Shown here one piece after another: positions 25,732 through 34,857 of a stretch of DNA of 64,000 bases. The notes beneath the pieces were generated by a model. It had not been told where the DNA came from. It did not search any database and saw only the letters and a program-made list of their open reading frames with translations. Within the stretch, counting starts at the first letter, position 1; the number at the start of each line of letters is the position of its first letter. Location: NCBI RefSeq assembly GCF_000768345.1, contig NZ_AVPS01000006.1:1-64000 (forward strand). Direction: 5' to 3'. The DNA is from Lysobacter concretionis Ko07 = DSM 16239 (GTDB lineage Bacteria > Pseudomonadota > Gammaproteobacteria > Xanthomonadales > Xanthomonadaceae). Made by a program: the position numbers and the translations under genes.

Positions 25732-26652
25732 ATGCCTGTTTCCCGTCCGCTCACGTCCTTCGTCCTGTCGTACCGATGCCGGACATACCGCGCCGGGACG
25801 CATCGTCGCGACTGGCACTGCGCGATCGCATTGGCCACCGCACTGGCGCTGTTGCCGGCCATGGCCAGTGCCGGGCAGGCGACCACCCCCGAAACCGGCA
25901 CCGACAACCGCACGACGTGGCAACTGGATCCGGTCCATACCCGGGTGCTGTTCGCGATCTCCCATGCCGGCTTCTCGCAGGCGCTGGGAACGGTGTCCGG
26001 CAGCCAGGGCGTATTGCGGTTCGATCCGCAGGACTGGAGCCGTACGCAACTGCAGGTCACCGTCCCGCTGGATCGACTGGACCTGGGCGATGCCGACTGG
26101 AACCGCGCCGCGCTGGCCGGCAACCTGCTGGACGTCAAACACCATCCGGTGGCGCAGTTCGTGTCCACCAGCGCCACCGGGCCGGATGCCGGACACGCCC
26201 GGGTCTGCGGCGACCTGAGCCTGCGCGGGGTCACCCGCCCGCTGTGCCTGGAAGTCACCCTCAACGCGATCAAGCGCCACCCGATGCCGCCGTTCCGCCG
26301 CACCGCCGGCTTCTCCGCCACCGCCGCCTTGAGCCGCAGCGACTACGGCATCGACGCCTGGCCATCGATGATCGGCGACCAGGTCACGCTGCGGATCGAA
26401 GCCGAGGCGGTGCGCGCCAGCCGTTCGGCCGTCAATGAGCTGCCGGAACCGGGGGATCTCCAGACAGAGGGCGAACTTCCGCCGCCGGCCGTTGAGCAGC
26501 CTGCCGTCGGACAACCTGCCGTCGAGCAGCCTCCCGTCGCGCAACCCGCCGTCGAGCAACCCGCGACCGCGCCGCCGCCCGTCAACCCCACCGGGGTTGA
26601 GCCGCCTCCCGACGAGCCCTGCCCCGACCCCGAACCTGGAGCCCGATCATGA
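25732..26652 (+). CDS. YceI family protein with proline-rich tail, 306 aa
   Basis: A lipocalin-like periplasmic protein of the YceI family (polyisoprenoid binding is known for some). The domain runs from about residue 61 ([19 protein letters not shown]) through [14 protein letters not shown] and [16 protein letters not shown] to [23 protein letters not shown]. The signal peptide is unusually long, cleaving near residue 48 (AMASA-G). Residues from about 237 form a low-complexity tail of repeated [14 protein letters not shown] units and prolines, possibly a cell-wall or envelope spacer. TAGAAT at 25719-25724 is a -10-like box just before the ATG. Overlaps the cytochrome gene by four bases. Confidence 0.9.
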   Translation: MPVSRPLTSFVLSYRCRTYRAGTHRRDWHCAIALATALALLPAMASAGQATTPETGTDNRTTWQLDPVHTRVLFAISHAGFSQALGTVSGSQGVLRFDPQDWSRTQLQVTVPLDRLDLGDADWNRAALAGNLLDVKHHPVAQFVSTSATGPDAGHARVCGDLSLRGVTRPLCLEVTLNAIKRHPMPPFRRTAGFSATAALSRSDYGIDAWPSMIGDQVTLRIEAEAVRASRSAVNELPEPGDLQTEGELPPPAVEQPAVGQPAVEQPPVAQPAVEQPATAPPPVNPTGVEPPPDEPCPDPEPGARS

Positions 26653-27233
26653 GCCTGAAAAACCCCGTCGACCGCTGGGGCCCGGTCAGCCAGCTGCTGC
26701 ATTGGCTCATTGCCTTGCTGCTGCTGTGCCTGGCGGTCATCGGCCTGTCGCTGGACAGCTTGCCGAAGTCGCCGAAGTACTTCTGGGTCTACGACCTGCA
26801 CAAATCGACCGGTTTGACGGTATTGGCGCTGGCGGTCGTGCGACTGGGCTGGCGCATGTACGCCGGGGCACCCAAATGGATCCCGGGCTTGCCGACCTGG
26901 CAGGCGCGGCTTGCCACGGTCACCCACGGGCTGCTGTACGCCCTCATCATCGCGATACCGCTGTCGGGCTGGCTGTTCGACTCCGCCAGCGGTCTGCGGC
27001 CGTTGCGCTGGTACGGCCTGGTCGAGATGCCCAAGCTGATCGCACCCAATGCCGGCATCCGCGAACTCGCCCGCAGTGCGCACGAGTGGCTGTTCTGGGT
27101 GCTGGCACTGCTGGTTGTGATCCACGCCGGCGCGGCGCTTTACCACCATTATTTCGAGGGCGATGCGACCTTGCGGCGGATGCTGCCGCGGCGACGTCAG
27201 CCCCTGCCTGCGGAGACTCCCCATGATTCCTGA
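26649..27233 (+). CDS. cytochrome b561 family protein, 194 aa
   Basis: A four-helix membrane di-heme cytochrome that moves electrons, typically from ubiquinol. Candidate heme ligands are His18 (LLHWL), His51 (DLHKSTG), His93 (VTHGLL) and the AHEW/VVIHAG/LYHHY group at 145, 159 and 166-167. Four membrane segments are clear, and the length is typical. It overlaps the upstream yceI (ATGA) and the downstream yceI (11 bases). This sandwich between two YceI genes suggests the three act together in the periplasm and inner membrane. Confidence 0.93.
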   Translation: MSLKNPVDRWGPVSQLLHWLIALLLLCLAVIGLSLDSLPKSPKYFWVYDLHKSTGLTVLALAVVRLGWRMYAGAPKWIPGLPTWQARLATVTHGLLYALIIAIPLSGWLFDSASGLRPLRWYGLVEMPKLIAPNAGIRELARSAHEWLFWVLALLVVIHAGAALYHHYFEGDATLRRMLPRRRQPLPAETPHDS

Positions 27234-27804
27234 CCGACACACGTCGTCTTGTCGTCCCGCGCTGCTGGTCGGCGCGCTGCTGCTGGCCATGGCCACCCGC
27301 CCCGCGCTGGCCGCCGATTACGTGCAGGCACCCGGCTCGACGTTGACGTTCGCCTCCCAGTTCGAAGGCGAGATCTTCACCGGCCACTTCAGCCGCTTCA
27401 CCACCACGCTGAGCTTTGACCCGCAACACCTGGATCAGGCCAGGCTCGAGGTGACGATCCCGCTCGCCAGCGCGACCACCGCCAATCCCGAGCGCGACAG
27501 CACCTTGCAGGGCAGCGACTTCTTCAGCAGCGCGGTGTTTCCGCAGGCTCGCTACAGCGCCAGCAAATTCCGTCACCTGGGCGACAACCGCTACGCCGCC
27601 GACGGCACCCTGACCCTGCGCAATGTCAGCCACCCGGTGACCCTGACATTCTCCTGGACCGATGGCGCCGCGCCGGTGCTGGCCGGCAAAGCGACCGTGC
27701 AGCGGCTCGACTTCGGCGTCGGTGGTGGCGACTGGGCAGATCTGAAGATGATCCCCAACGCGGTCGCCGTGAGCACCCGGGTGAACCTGCAAGCCGCTCC
27801 CTGA
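27223..27804 (+). CDS. YceI family periplasmic protein, 193 aa
   Basis: The second YceI protein of the operon, with the standard size. Signal peptide through about residue 30 (LLVGALLLAMATRPALA-A). The domain shows STLTFASQFEGEIFTGHFSRF, LDQARLEVTIPLASATTANPERD, FPQARYSASKFR and LTLRNVSHPVTLTFSW, closing with LDFGVGGGDWADLK. The ATG lies within the end of the cytochrome gene, indicating coupled translation. Unlike the first copy it has no proline-rich tail. Confidence 0.93.
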   Translation: MIPDRHTSSCRPALLVGALLLAMATRPALAADYVQAPGSTLTFASQFEGEIFTGHFSRFTTTLSFDPQHLDQARLEVTIPLASATTANPERDSTLQGSDFFSSAVFPQARYSASKFRHLGDNRYAADGTLTLRNVSHPVTLTFSWTDGAAPVLAGKATVQRLDFGVGGGDWADLKMIPNAVAVSTRVNLQAAP

Positions 27805-27818
27805 GCGCCGTATCCCGC

Positions 27819-28076
27819 TCAGGCCCCGGACTGCAGCAGCCCGGCCAACCGCCCGGCATCGAACGGCCAGTCCAGCTCCACTCCGCTCGCCTCGTTTCGC
27901 AGCACCGGCACCCGCACGCCGTAACGGGCTTCGAGCCCGTCGTCGCCGTCGATGAACACGCTGTCGAAGTCGGGCACGCCGGCCCCTGCCAACACCGCCA
28001 GGGCGAGGTCGCACAGATGGCAATCGTCGCGCTGGAACAGGGTCAGGACCGGGGCGGCGGGCGTCGTCGGGTTCAT
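27819..28076 (-). CDS. glutaredoxin-like protein, 85 aa
   Basis: A small thioredoxin-fold protein with the redox motif CHLC at residues 19-22 ([13 protein letters not shown]). It has the cis-proline in the YGVRVPVLR segment, and a C-terminal helix ([10 protein letters not shown]). This matches the glutaredoxin-like DUF836 family of gammaproteobacteria. It faces the yceI operon tail-to-tail and is divergent from sdaA. Its redox partner is unknown. Confidence 0.88.
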   Translation of the reverse strand: MNPTTPAAPVLTLFQRDDCHLCDLALAVLAGAGVPDFDSVFIDGDDGLEARYGVRVPVLRNEASGVELDWPFDAGRLAGLLQSGA

Positions 28077-28167
28077 CGGTAAAAGAACAGGATTGGCGGC
28101 GGGCTATGATAGGCCGCTGCGTCATCCACCCGCTTCCCCACACCATATTCCACCTCATTGGATCGCC

Positions 28168-29550
<1,383 letters not shown>

Positions 29551-29600
29551 GGATTGAGGGGAAAGCGCCGCATCTGCGGGGTGGCCGGGGCGCCGGGAGC

Positions 29601-29678
29601 GAATGCCCTCGGGTGCGAATGTCCCCCGGCACCGATGGAGCCGGTGCCTCCTCCTTTATTTCACACCCAAGGGCATTC
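29601..29678. repeat. structured palindromic element, copy A
   Basis: The outer arms GAATGCCCTCGGGTG and CACCCAAGGGCATTC pair with one mismatch. Inside lie CGAATGTCCCCCGGC, a small inner stem (GGCACC / GGTGCC), and CCTCCTCCTTTATTTC. Copy B at 29739-29820 has the same layout on the opposite strand. Confidence 0.75.
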
Positions 29679-29738
29679 ACACCCGTCGGTCCAGTACCTC
29701 TGCGATCCGACCGTACCGACGTGACCTGCATGCGTGGC

Positions 29739-29820
29739 CTGCAGACTTTCGGGGCGAAATAAAGGAGGAGGGATCCGCCGCAGGCGGAGACCGGGGGACA
29801 TTCGCCCCGAAAGTCTGCAG
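29739..29820. repeat. structured palindromic element, copy B (inverted)
   Basis: The outer arms CTGCAGACTTTCGGGGCGAA and TTCGCCCCGAAAGTCTGCAG pair perfectly. Inside are GAAATAAAGGAGGAGG, an inner stem TCCGCC/GGCGGA, and CCGGGGGACATTCG, i.e. copy A's conserved blocks reversed. It may act as a transcription end between the convergent sdaA and hom. Confidence 0.78.
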
Positions 29821-29839
29821 GTCGCGCCCCGCCCCGCCT

Positions 29840-31030
29840 TCAGTCACGGGTTGACCTCGCAATCCGCAACGCGTCATCCAGCAGGCCCGCGGCAGTGACG
29901 TGGGCGCCCGCACCCGGGCCCTGGATCACCAGCGGTTGCTGCTGATAGCGATCCGACCAGATGGCGACCTTGTTGTCGGTTCCCGCACCACCCGCCAGCG
30001 GGTGATCTTCCGGCAGGGATTCCAGGCCGACGCGGGCCTTGCCCCGGCCGCTGCCGGCACTGTCCAGGCGCGCGATGAAACGCAAGACTTCACCGCGCTT
30101 GCGGGCCGCCGCAAAGCGGGCGCGCAACGGGGCATCGAGTGCCGGCAAGACCGCATCGACCTGCTCGCGGGCCACGCCAGCCAGTGCTTCGGGCACCAGC
30201 GATTCAACCTCGACTGCATTGGCCTCCAGCTCGACGCCGGCGGCACGGGCCAGGATCAGGATCTTGCGTCGCACGTCCTCGCCCGACAGGTCTTCGCGCG
30301 GGTCGGGCTCGGTGTAACCGGCATCGCGTGCCTGGCGGACGAACCCCGAGAACGGGCGCAGTCCGTCGTAGCGGTTGAACAGCCACGCCAACGATCCCGA
30401 CAACACCCCGGCGATGGCATGGATGCGGTCGCCACCGGCCTGCAGTTCGCGGATCGCGCGCAGCAACGGCAGGCCGGCACCGACGGTGGCGCTGTCGCCG
30501 TACTGCGCGCCACCGTGCTCGGCCGCGTCGCGGATGGCGCGCCAGCGGGCCAGCGACGTGCCCTGCCCGAGCTTGCAGGCGGTGACAACATGGATGCCCT
30601 GCGCGAGCCAGGCGGCGTGGTGCGCGGCCACCTCGTCGCTGGCCGTCGCGTCGATGACGATGCGATGGCCGTTCCCCTCCAATACCCGTGGCAACCGGTC
30701 CAGCTCCACCGATCCGCGACCGGCGGCATCCATCGCCGCACCGGCGACGCCGACTCCAGCGCCACCCGCAAAGCACGCCTGCGCAAAGGCCGGACACAGC
30801 CCCTGGTCCTGCAGTGCAGTGCGTGAATTGCCGACGTGCGTCAACGTCAACACCTCACCAAACCGCGTACCCGACCAGCCGGCCAGCCGCGCCAGCACCG
30901 CCTGGCCGACATTGCCGGTCCCCAGCAGCGCGACCCGCGCGGTCGGCAGGCCACTGTCGCCGCGTGCAATGGGGCGAGCGATGCCGACGGCGTGCATCCT
31001 GTCGCCGCGCCCGGCGATCACGGCATTCAT
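29840..31030 (-). CDS. hom: homoserine dehydrogenase, 396 aa
   Basis: Reduces aspartate semialdehyde to homoserine for methionine and threonine synthesis. The nucleotide-binding motif LLGTGNVGQAVL is at residues 35-46. VIDATASDEVAAHHAAWL and VVTACKLGQG follow, then GLPLLRAIRELQAGGDRI and the catalytic-domain FSGFVRQARDAGYTEPDPREDLSGEDVRRKILILAR. There is no aspartokinase domain and no ACT domain. The ATG overlaps the metB stop (ATGA), which supports this long start. Last gene of metX-metB-hom, so its expression should follow the riboswitch. Confidence 0.96.
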   Translation of the reverse strand: MNAVIAGRGDRMHAVGIARPIARGDSGLPTARVALLGTGNVGQAVLARLAGWSGTRFGEVLTLTHVGNSRTALQDQGLCPAFAQACFAGGAGVGVAGAAMDAAGRGSVELDRLPRVLEGNGHRIVIDATASDEVAAHHAAWLAQGIHVVTACKLGQGTSLARWRAIRDAAEHGGAQYGDSATVGAGLPLLRAIRELQAGGDRIHAIAGVLSGSLAWLFNRYDGLRPFSGFVRQARDAGYTEPDPREDLSGEDVRRKILILARAAGVELEANAVEVESLVPEALAGVAREQVDAVLPALDAPLRARFAAARKRGEVLRFIARLDSAGSGRGKARVGLESLPEDHPLAGGAGTDNKVAIWSDRYQQQPLVIQGPGAGAHVTAAGLLDDALRIARSTRD

Positions 31031-32265
31031 GTCGCCACGCGCGCGATGCCGCCGGTCACCGCATGCACGCGGTCCAGCGCCGCAGCGATGTCGGCGACCA
31101 GGTCGTCGACATGCTCGATGCCGACCGACAGCCGCAGCAGGCCGTCACCGATACCCGCCTCCGCCCGCGCCTGGGCCGACATCGCCGCATGGGTCATCGT
31201 GGCCGGGTGCGCGACCAGGCTTTCCACGCCGCCCAGTGATTCGGCCAGGGTGAAGTACGCCAGTCCGTCCAGGAACGCGCGCGCCGCCGCTTCGCCATCC
31301 AATTCGCCATGCTCCAGTTCGCCATGTTCCAGCTCGATACTCAGCATCGCGCCAAACCCGGTCTGCTGACGCGCGGCGACCGCGTGACCCGGATGGCACG
31401 GCAGCCCCGGGTAATGCACCACGCGCACGGCCGGGTGCGCGTCCAGCAACTCGACCAGGGCGAGGGTGTTTTCCTGATGCACGCGCAGGCGCGCATCCAG
31501 AGTGCGCAGTCCGCGCAGGGTCAGGAAGCTGTCGAATGGCGCACCGGTGATGCCCAGGCAATTGGCCCACCACGCCAGCGTCTCGTGCACCTGGGCATCT
31601 TTGGCGATCACCGCGCCACCGACCACGTCGCTGTGGCCGTTGATGTACTTGGTGGTGGAGTGCACCACCACGTCGGCGCCGAACGCGATCGGCCGCTGCA
31701 GCGCGGGCGACAGGAAGGTGTTGTCGACCACCACCCGTGCGCCGGCCGCATGCGACGCCTCGATCACGAAACGCAGGTCGGTGATGCGCAGCAGCGGATT
31801 GGACGGCGTCTCGACCCAGACCAGCGCCGGGCCTTGCGCCAAAGCCTCGCTGAGCGCGCGCGGATCGGTCAGGTCGGCCGTGATCAGCTGGAACGCGCCC
31901 TTGGCGGCCAGCGCATTGAACAGCCGCCAGCTGCCGCCATACGCATCGTGCGGCACCACCAGCCGGTCGCCGGGCTTGAGCAGTGCATTCAACACCAAGG
32001 TGATCGCAGCCATGCCGGTCGCGGTGATCACCCCGCCGGCGCCGCCTTCCAGCTCGGCCAGAGCCTCGCCGAGCAGGTCGCGGGTCGGGTTGCCGCTGCG
32101 GGTGTAGTCGTAGGTGCGCTTGTCGTTGAAGCCCGCAAAGCTGAAGTTGGACGACAGCACCAAGGGCGGCGTCACCGCGCCGAACGCAGGGTCGCGGTCG
32201 ATGCCGGCACGTACCGCGGTGGTGGAGCGATGGCCGCGACCGCGGTCCAGCGAATGCAGGCTCAT
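31027..32265 (-). CDS. metB: cystathionine gamma-synthase / O-succinylhomoserine lyase, 412 aa
   Basis: A PLP-dependent trans-sulfuration enzyme that joins activated homoserine with cysteine (or sulfide). Signatures: YDYTRSGNPTRDLLGEALAEL, the AGARVVVDNTFLSPALQRP segment, and the PLP-lysine region VVVHSTTKYINGHSDVVGG. An insertion-like duplicated ELEHGELEHGEL near the middle of the C-terminal domain is coded by a short tandem repeat. The start overlaps the metX stop (ATGA). Choice between cystathionine and direct sulfhydrylation cannot be made from sequence alone. Confidence 0.95.
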   Translation of the reverse strand: MSLHSLDRGRGHRSTTAVRAGIDRDPAFGAVTPPLVLSSNFSFAGFNDKRTYDYTRSGNPTRDLLGEALAELEGGAGGVITATGMAAITLVLNALLKPGDRLVVPHDAYGGSWRLFNALAAKGAFQLITADLTDPRALSEALAQGPALVWVETPSNPLLRITDLRFVIEASHAAGARVVVDNTFLSPALQRPIAFGADVVVHSTTKYINGHSDVVGGAVIAKDAQVHETLAWWANCLGITGAPFDSFLTLRGLRTLDARLRVHQENTLALVELLDAHPAVRVVHYPGLPCHPGHAVAARQQTGFGAMLSIELEHGELEHGELDGEAAARAFLDGLAYFTLAESLGGVESLVAHPATMTHAAMSAQARAEAGIGDGLLRLSVGIEHVDDLVADIAAALDRVHAVTGGIARVAT

Positions 32266-33335
32266 GCGCGGGTCTCCACACAGGTCTCGGCAGCGGCGAC
32301 ATCCAGCAGCGCCTCGCGCAGGATGCCGTCGATGGCCGCAGGCTCCTTGAGGAACGCGTCGTGGCCGTACAGCGAGCGCAGCACCTGCAGGCGGGTCTCG
32401 CCGCGCAGGCGTTCGACCAGTTCATAGGCGTCGGCCACCGGCACCAGCCGGTCCTCGGCCACTGCGACCACGGTCACCGGCACGCGCACCGTTTCCGGCG
32501 ACAGCACCTGCAGGTCGATCGACTCCGACAGACGCACGAACGCGGTCGCGGCGGTGCGGCCGGCATAGCGGTTTCCGCAGTGCTCCAGGTACTCCTCGGC
32601 CGCCACCCGCACCTGGCCATTGACCACTTTGGCGACGCCGAAACGGCTGTCGAACTCCTCCGGCGTGCGGTAACTCAGGATCGCCAACTGGCGCGCCAGG
32701 GCGAGGCCGTGGGTGTCGTCGCACTGCAGCGCGCCCAGCGTGACCGCGCGCCGCTGCAACGCACGCCATGCGCTGGCGTAGGGGTGGGAGCGGTGGCAGC
32801 CACTGATCGCCACCAGCCGGTCCAGCCGCGCCTCGTGCAAGGCCGCGAACTGCAGCCCGACCATCGCCCCGTACGAGCAGCCGATGAAGGCGGCGAGCCG
32901 GTCGATCCGCAGGGCATCCAGCAATGCCGCGATCGCATCGGCCTGGTCGGCCGGATCCAGCGGCACGTCCAGCGTGCCGTCGCTGCCGAGCCAGTCGAAG
33001 GCGAGGATCGCGTGGCGCGCGGGATCCAGGGCGCGATCCGGCCCACACTGCGCATCCCACCAGCCCCCTTCACCGAAGGCCGCGCTGGCGGCGACATGAC
33101 GATCGGCGGAGATCCCGCCGGCCACGAACACCACCGGCAAACCGGGATCCCCGATCCGCTCGTACCGCAACCTCAGCGGGCGCCGGCCGGCATGGCGCAG
33201 CTCGAGCTCCACCCGGACCTCGCCGCGCTTGGCGGTGTCCAGCACGAGCGATGAGGACGGGGCATCCCTGGACGCGGCATCGTCTTCGCGGGCGGAAAGG
33301 GATTCGGTGGCAAACGGGGCGAACTGCAGGCTCAT
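32262..33335 (-). CDS. metX: homoserine O-acyltransferase MetX, 357 aa
   Basis: An alpha/beta-hydrolase that activates homoserine by acylation; in Xanthomonads the acyl group is probably succinyl. The nucleophile motif is FIGCSYGAMVGLQFA, preceded by the oxyanion-type PVVFVAGGISADRHV. The GHDAFLKEP near the C-terminus supplies the histidine, and EDRLVPV the acidic residue. The start at 33335 excludes a non-conserved extension. First gene of the met operon, directly below a SAM-I riboswitch. Overlaps metB by four bases. Confidence 0.94.
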   Translation of the reverse strand: MSLQFAPFATESLSAREDDAASRDAPSSSLVLDTAKRGEVRVELELRHAGRRPLRLRYERIGDPGLPVVFVAGGISADRHVAASAAFGEGGWWDAQCGPDRALDPARHAILAFDWLGSDGTLDVPLDPADQADAIAALLDALRIDRLAAFIGCSYGAMVGLQFAALHEARLDRLVAISGCHRSHPYASAWRALQRRAVTLGALQCDDTHGLALARQLAILSYRTPEEFDSRFGVAKVVNGQVRVAAEEYLEHCGNRYAGRTAATAFVRLSESIDLQVLSPETVRVPVTVVAVAEDRLVPVADAYELVERLRGETRLQVLRSLYGHDAFLKEPAAIDGILREALLDVAAAETCVETRA

Positions 33336-33403
33336 GGCGGGCTTCCGGAGTGGCGGGAGCCATCGAGCAGGATGGCCGGCACCCCCCGAGGGCGAGCCGG
33401 ACA

Positions 33404-33527
33404 ACCATCTTCCGGTGACCGGCCAGACGACCGGGTCACCGCAGGAATTGGCACCTTCGCGCCGCTTGCGCTGCGCTGGGTTGCCCCGGCTTCAAAGGGC
33501 CTGTCCCTCTGCCGGTCTCGATGGATG
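33404..33527 (-). promoter_or_regulatory. SAM-I (S-box) riboswitch controlling metX-metB-hom
   Basis: Read on the minus strand, the leader contains CCATCGAGACCGGC, then GAGGGACAGGCCC, then GAAGCCGGGGCAACC, and AAGGTGCCAATTCCTGC, closing with GGAAGATGG. These are the conserved blocks of the SAM-I aptamer in the correct order. P1 is formed by CCATC with GATGG. The variable P3 arm is GC-rich. The aptamer ends about 70 bases before the metX ATG. No clear T-run terminator follows, so control of translation or an unusual terminator is possible. High SAM should reduce operon expression. Confidence 0.92.
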
Positions 33528-33532
33528 CGGGG

Positions 33533-33561
33533 AGTCTGCCTACGCACTTTCGCCATGTCAA
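33533..33561 (-). promoter_or_regulatory. predicted promoter of the metX operon
   Basis: On the minus strand, a perfect -35 TTGACA (33561-33556), a 17-base spacer and a weak -10 CAGACT (33538-33533). Predicted transcription would start close to the 5' end of the riboswitch, which supports the call. Confidence 0.55.
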
Positions 33562-33586
33562 TCGCTTTATCCGCATCGAGCGATTG
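33559..33586. promoter_or_regulatory. inverted repeat overlapping the metX promoter
   Basis: CAATCGCT (33559-33566) and AGCGATTG (33579-33586) are a perfect 8-base inverted repeat with a 12-base spacer. It touches the metX -35 and lies in the leader of the divergent propeller gene, so it could be an operator for either. Confidence 0.4.
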
Positions 33587-33661
33587 ATAAAAAGCACGAC
33601 CCCGGATATCTCGACCCCGGCGACAAACCACTACACTGCCGCTCCATCGCCACCGCCACGA

Positions 33662-34837
33662 ATGCGCCGCCGCATGACCTGCCGCCTACTTGCCATCGCC
33701 TGTACCAGCCTCCTGCTGGGTGCATGCGCCTCGCTGCCGCACGAGACCGGGACGCCCGCCAATGCGGCGTCCGCGCCGTCCAACCAGGCCATCGAACTCC
33801 ACACCGTCGCGGAGCGTTACGTCTCCGCATCGCATGTGGAAGCCGAGCTGGATTCGCTGGCCACCTGGCCCGCGCCCGACGGCGGCACCTGGCTGATCGG
33901 CAGTGCCAAATCGACCCACTCGCTGATGGTGTTCGACGCCGACAGCGGCGCGTTGCTGCGCACCATCGGCGGCAAGGGCAAAAGCCCCGGCCAGTTCAAC
34001 CGGCCCAACGGCGTCGCCGTCCACGGCGACCGACTGTTTGTCGTCGAACGCGACAACCACCGGTTGCAGGTGCTCGACCTGCCCGGGCTGCAACCCGTCG
34101 CCAGCTTCGGCGATGACGTGTTGCGCAGCCCCTACGGTCTGTGGATCAACGAAACCGCGCCCGACGAGCTGGAGATCTACGTCACCGACAGCTTCATGTA
34201 CGGCGAGCGTTACCAGATCGTTCCGCCGTTGTCCGAGCTCGATCAGCGCGTCCGCCGTTTCCGCGTGCAGACCGATGCGGCCGGCGAACTGCAGATCGAC
34301 TACCTGGGATCGTTCGGCGAGACCCGTGAGCCCGGCGCGCTGCAGGTGGTCGAGTCGATCGCCGGCGACCCCAGCCACAACCGGCTGCTGATCGCCGATG
34401 AGTATGTCCCCGGCAAATTCGCCCCGGAGGAGCCACGTTCCCCGCATGCCGCCGACAGCGGATCGACCCTGCGCGAGTACACCCTGGACGGCCATTACAC
34501 CGGCCGCAGCCTGCCGGCGGACACCTTCGCCACCGAAGCCGAAGGCGTCGCGCTGTGGTCCTGCCGCGACGGCGCCGGCTACTGGATCGCCGTCGACCAG
34601 CGCAATCCGCTGACCGTGTTCCATCTGTTCGAGCGCAACGGCCTGGCCCCGGCCGGCAGTTTCCAGGGCCACACCACCGGCCAGACGGACGGTATCGCCC
34701 TGCACGCCGCCAGCACGGCAGCGTTTCCCGACGGCGCGCTGTTCGCGGTCCATCACGATGAGGCGGTGGCCGCGTTCGACCTGGCCGACATCGCCCGCAC
34801 CCTCGGGCTGGCCGAGGCATGCACCGGCGACCCGTGA
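33662..34837 (+). CDS. beta-propeller (NHL/phytase-like) lipoprotein, 391 aa
   Basis: The lipoprotein signal is LAIACTSLLLGAC, with the lipidated cysteine near residue 20. The body is a beta-propeller with repeats such as GKGKSPGQFNRPNGVAVHGD and FVVERDNHRLQVLDLPG, followed by LLIADEYVPGKFAPEE and GQTDGIALH. The C-terminus FDLADIARTLGLAEAC is like that of bacterial 3-phytase-type propellers. Phytate hydrolysis is only one possibility, and the calcium-binding residues cannot be judged by eye. Divergent from the met operon and followed closely by the M23 peptidase gene. Confidence 0.75.
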   Translation: MRRRMTCRLLAIACTSLLLGACASLPHETGTPANAASAPSNQAIELHTVAERYVSASHVEAELDSLATWPAPDGGTWLIGSAKSTHSLMVFDADSGALLRTIGGKGKSPGQFNRPNGVAVHGDRLFVVERDNHRLQVLDLPGLQPVASFGDDVLRSPYGLWINETAPDELEIYVTDSFMYGERYQIVPPLSELDQRVRRFRVQTDAAGELQIDYLGSFGETREPGALQVVESIAGDPSHNRLLIADEYVPGKFAPEEPRSPHAADSGSTLREYTLDGHYTGRSLPADTFATEAEGVALWSCRDGAGYWIAVDQRNPLTVFHLFERNGLAPAGSFQGHTTGQTDGIALHAASTAAFPDGALFAVHHDEAVAAFDLADIARTLGLAEACTGDP

Positions 34838-34857
34838 CATCCGCATGGCGACCGGCG

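Noticed and set aside
22037..26218. Very long plus-strand frame opposite the hybrid kinase
   Set aside because: It lies antisense to a protein with complete recognised domains. Long antisense frames are expected at this GC content.
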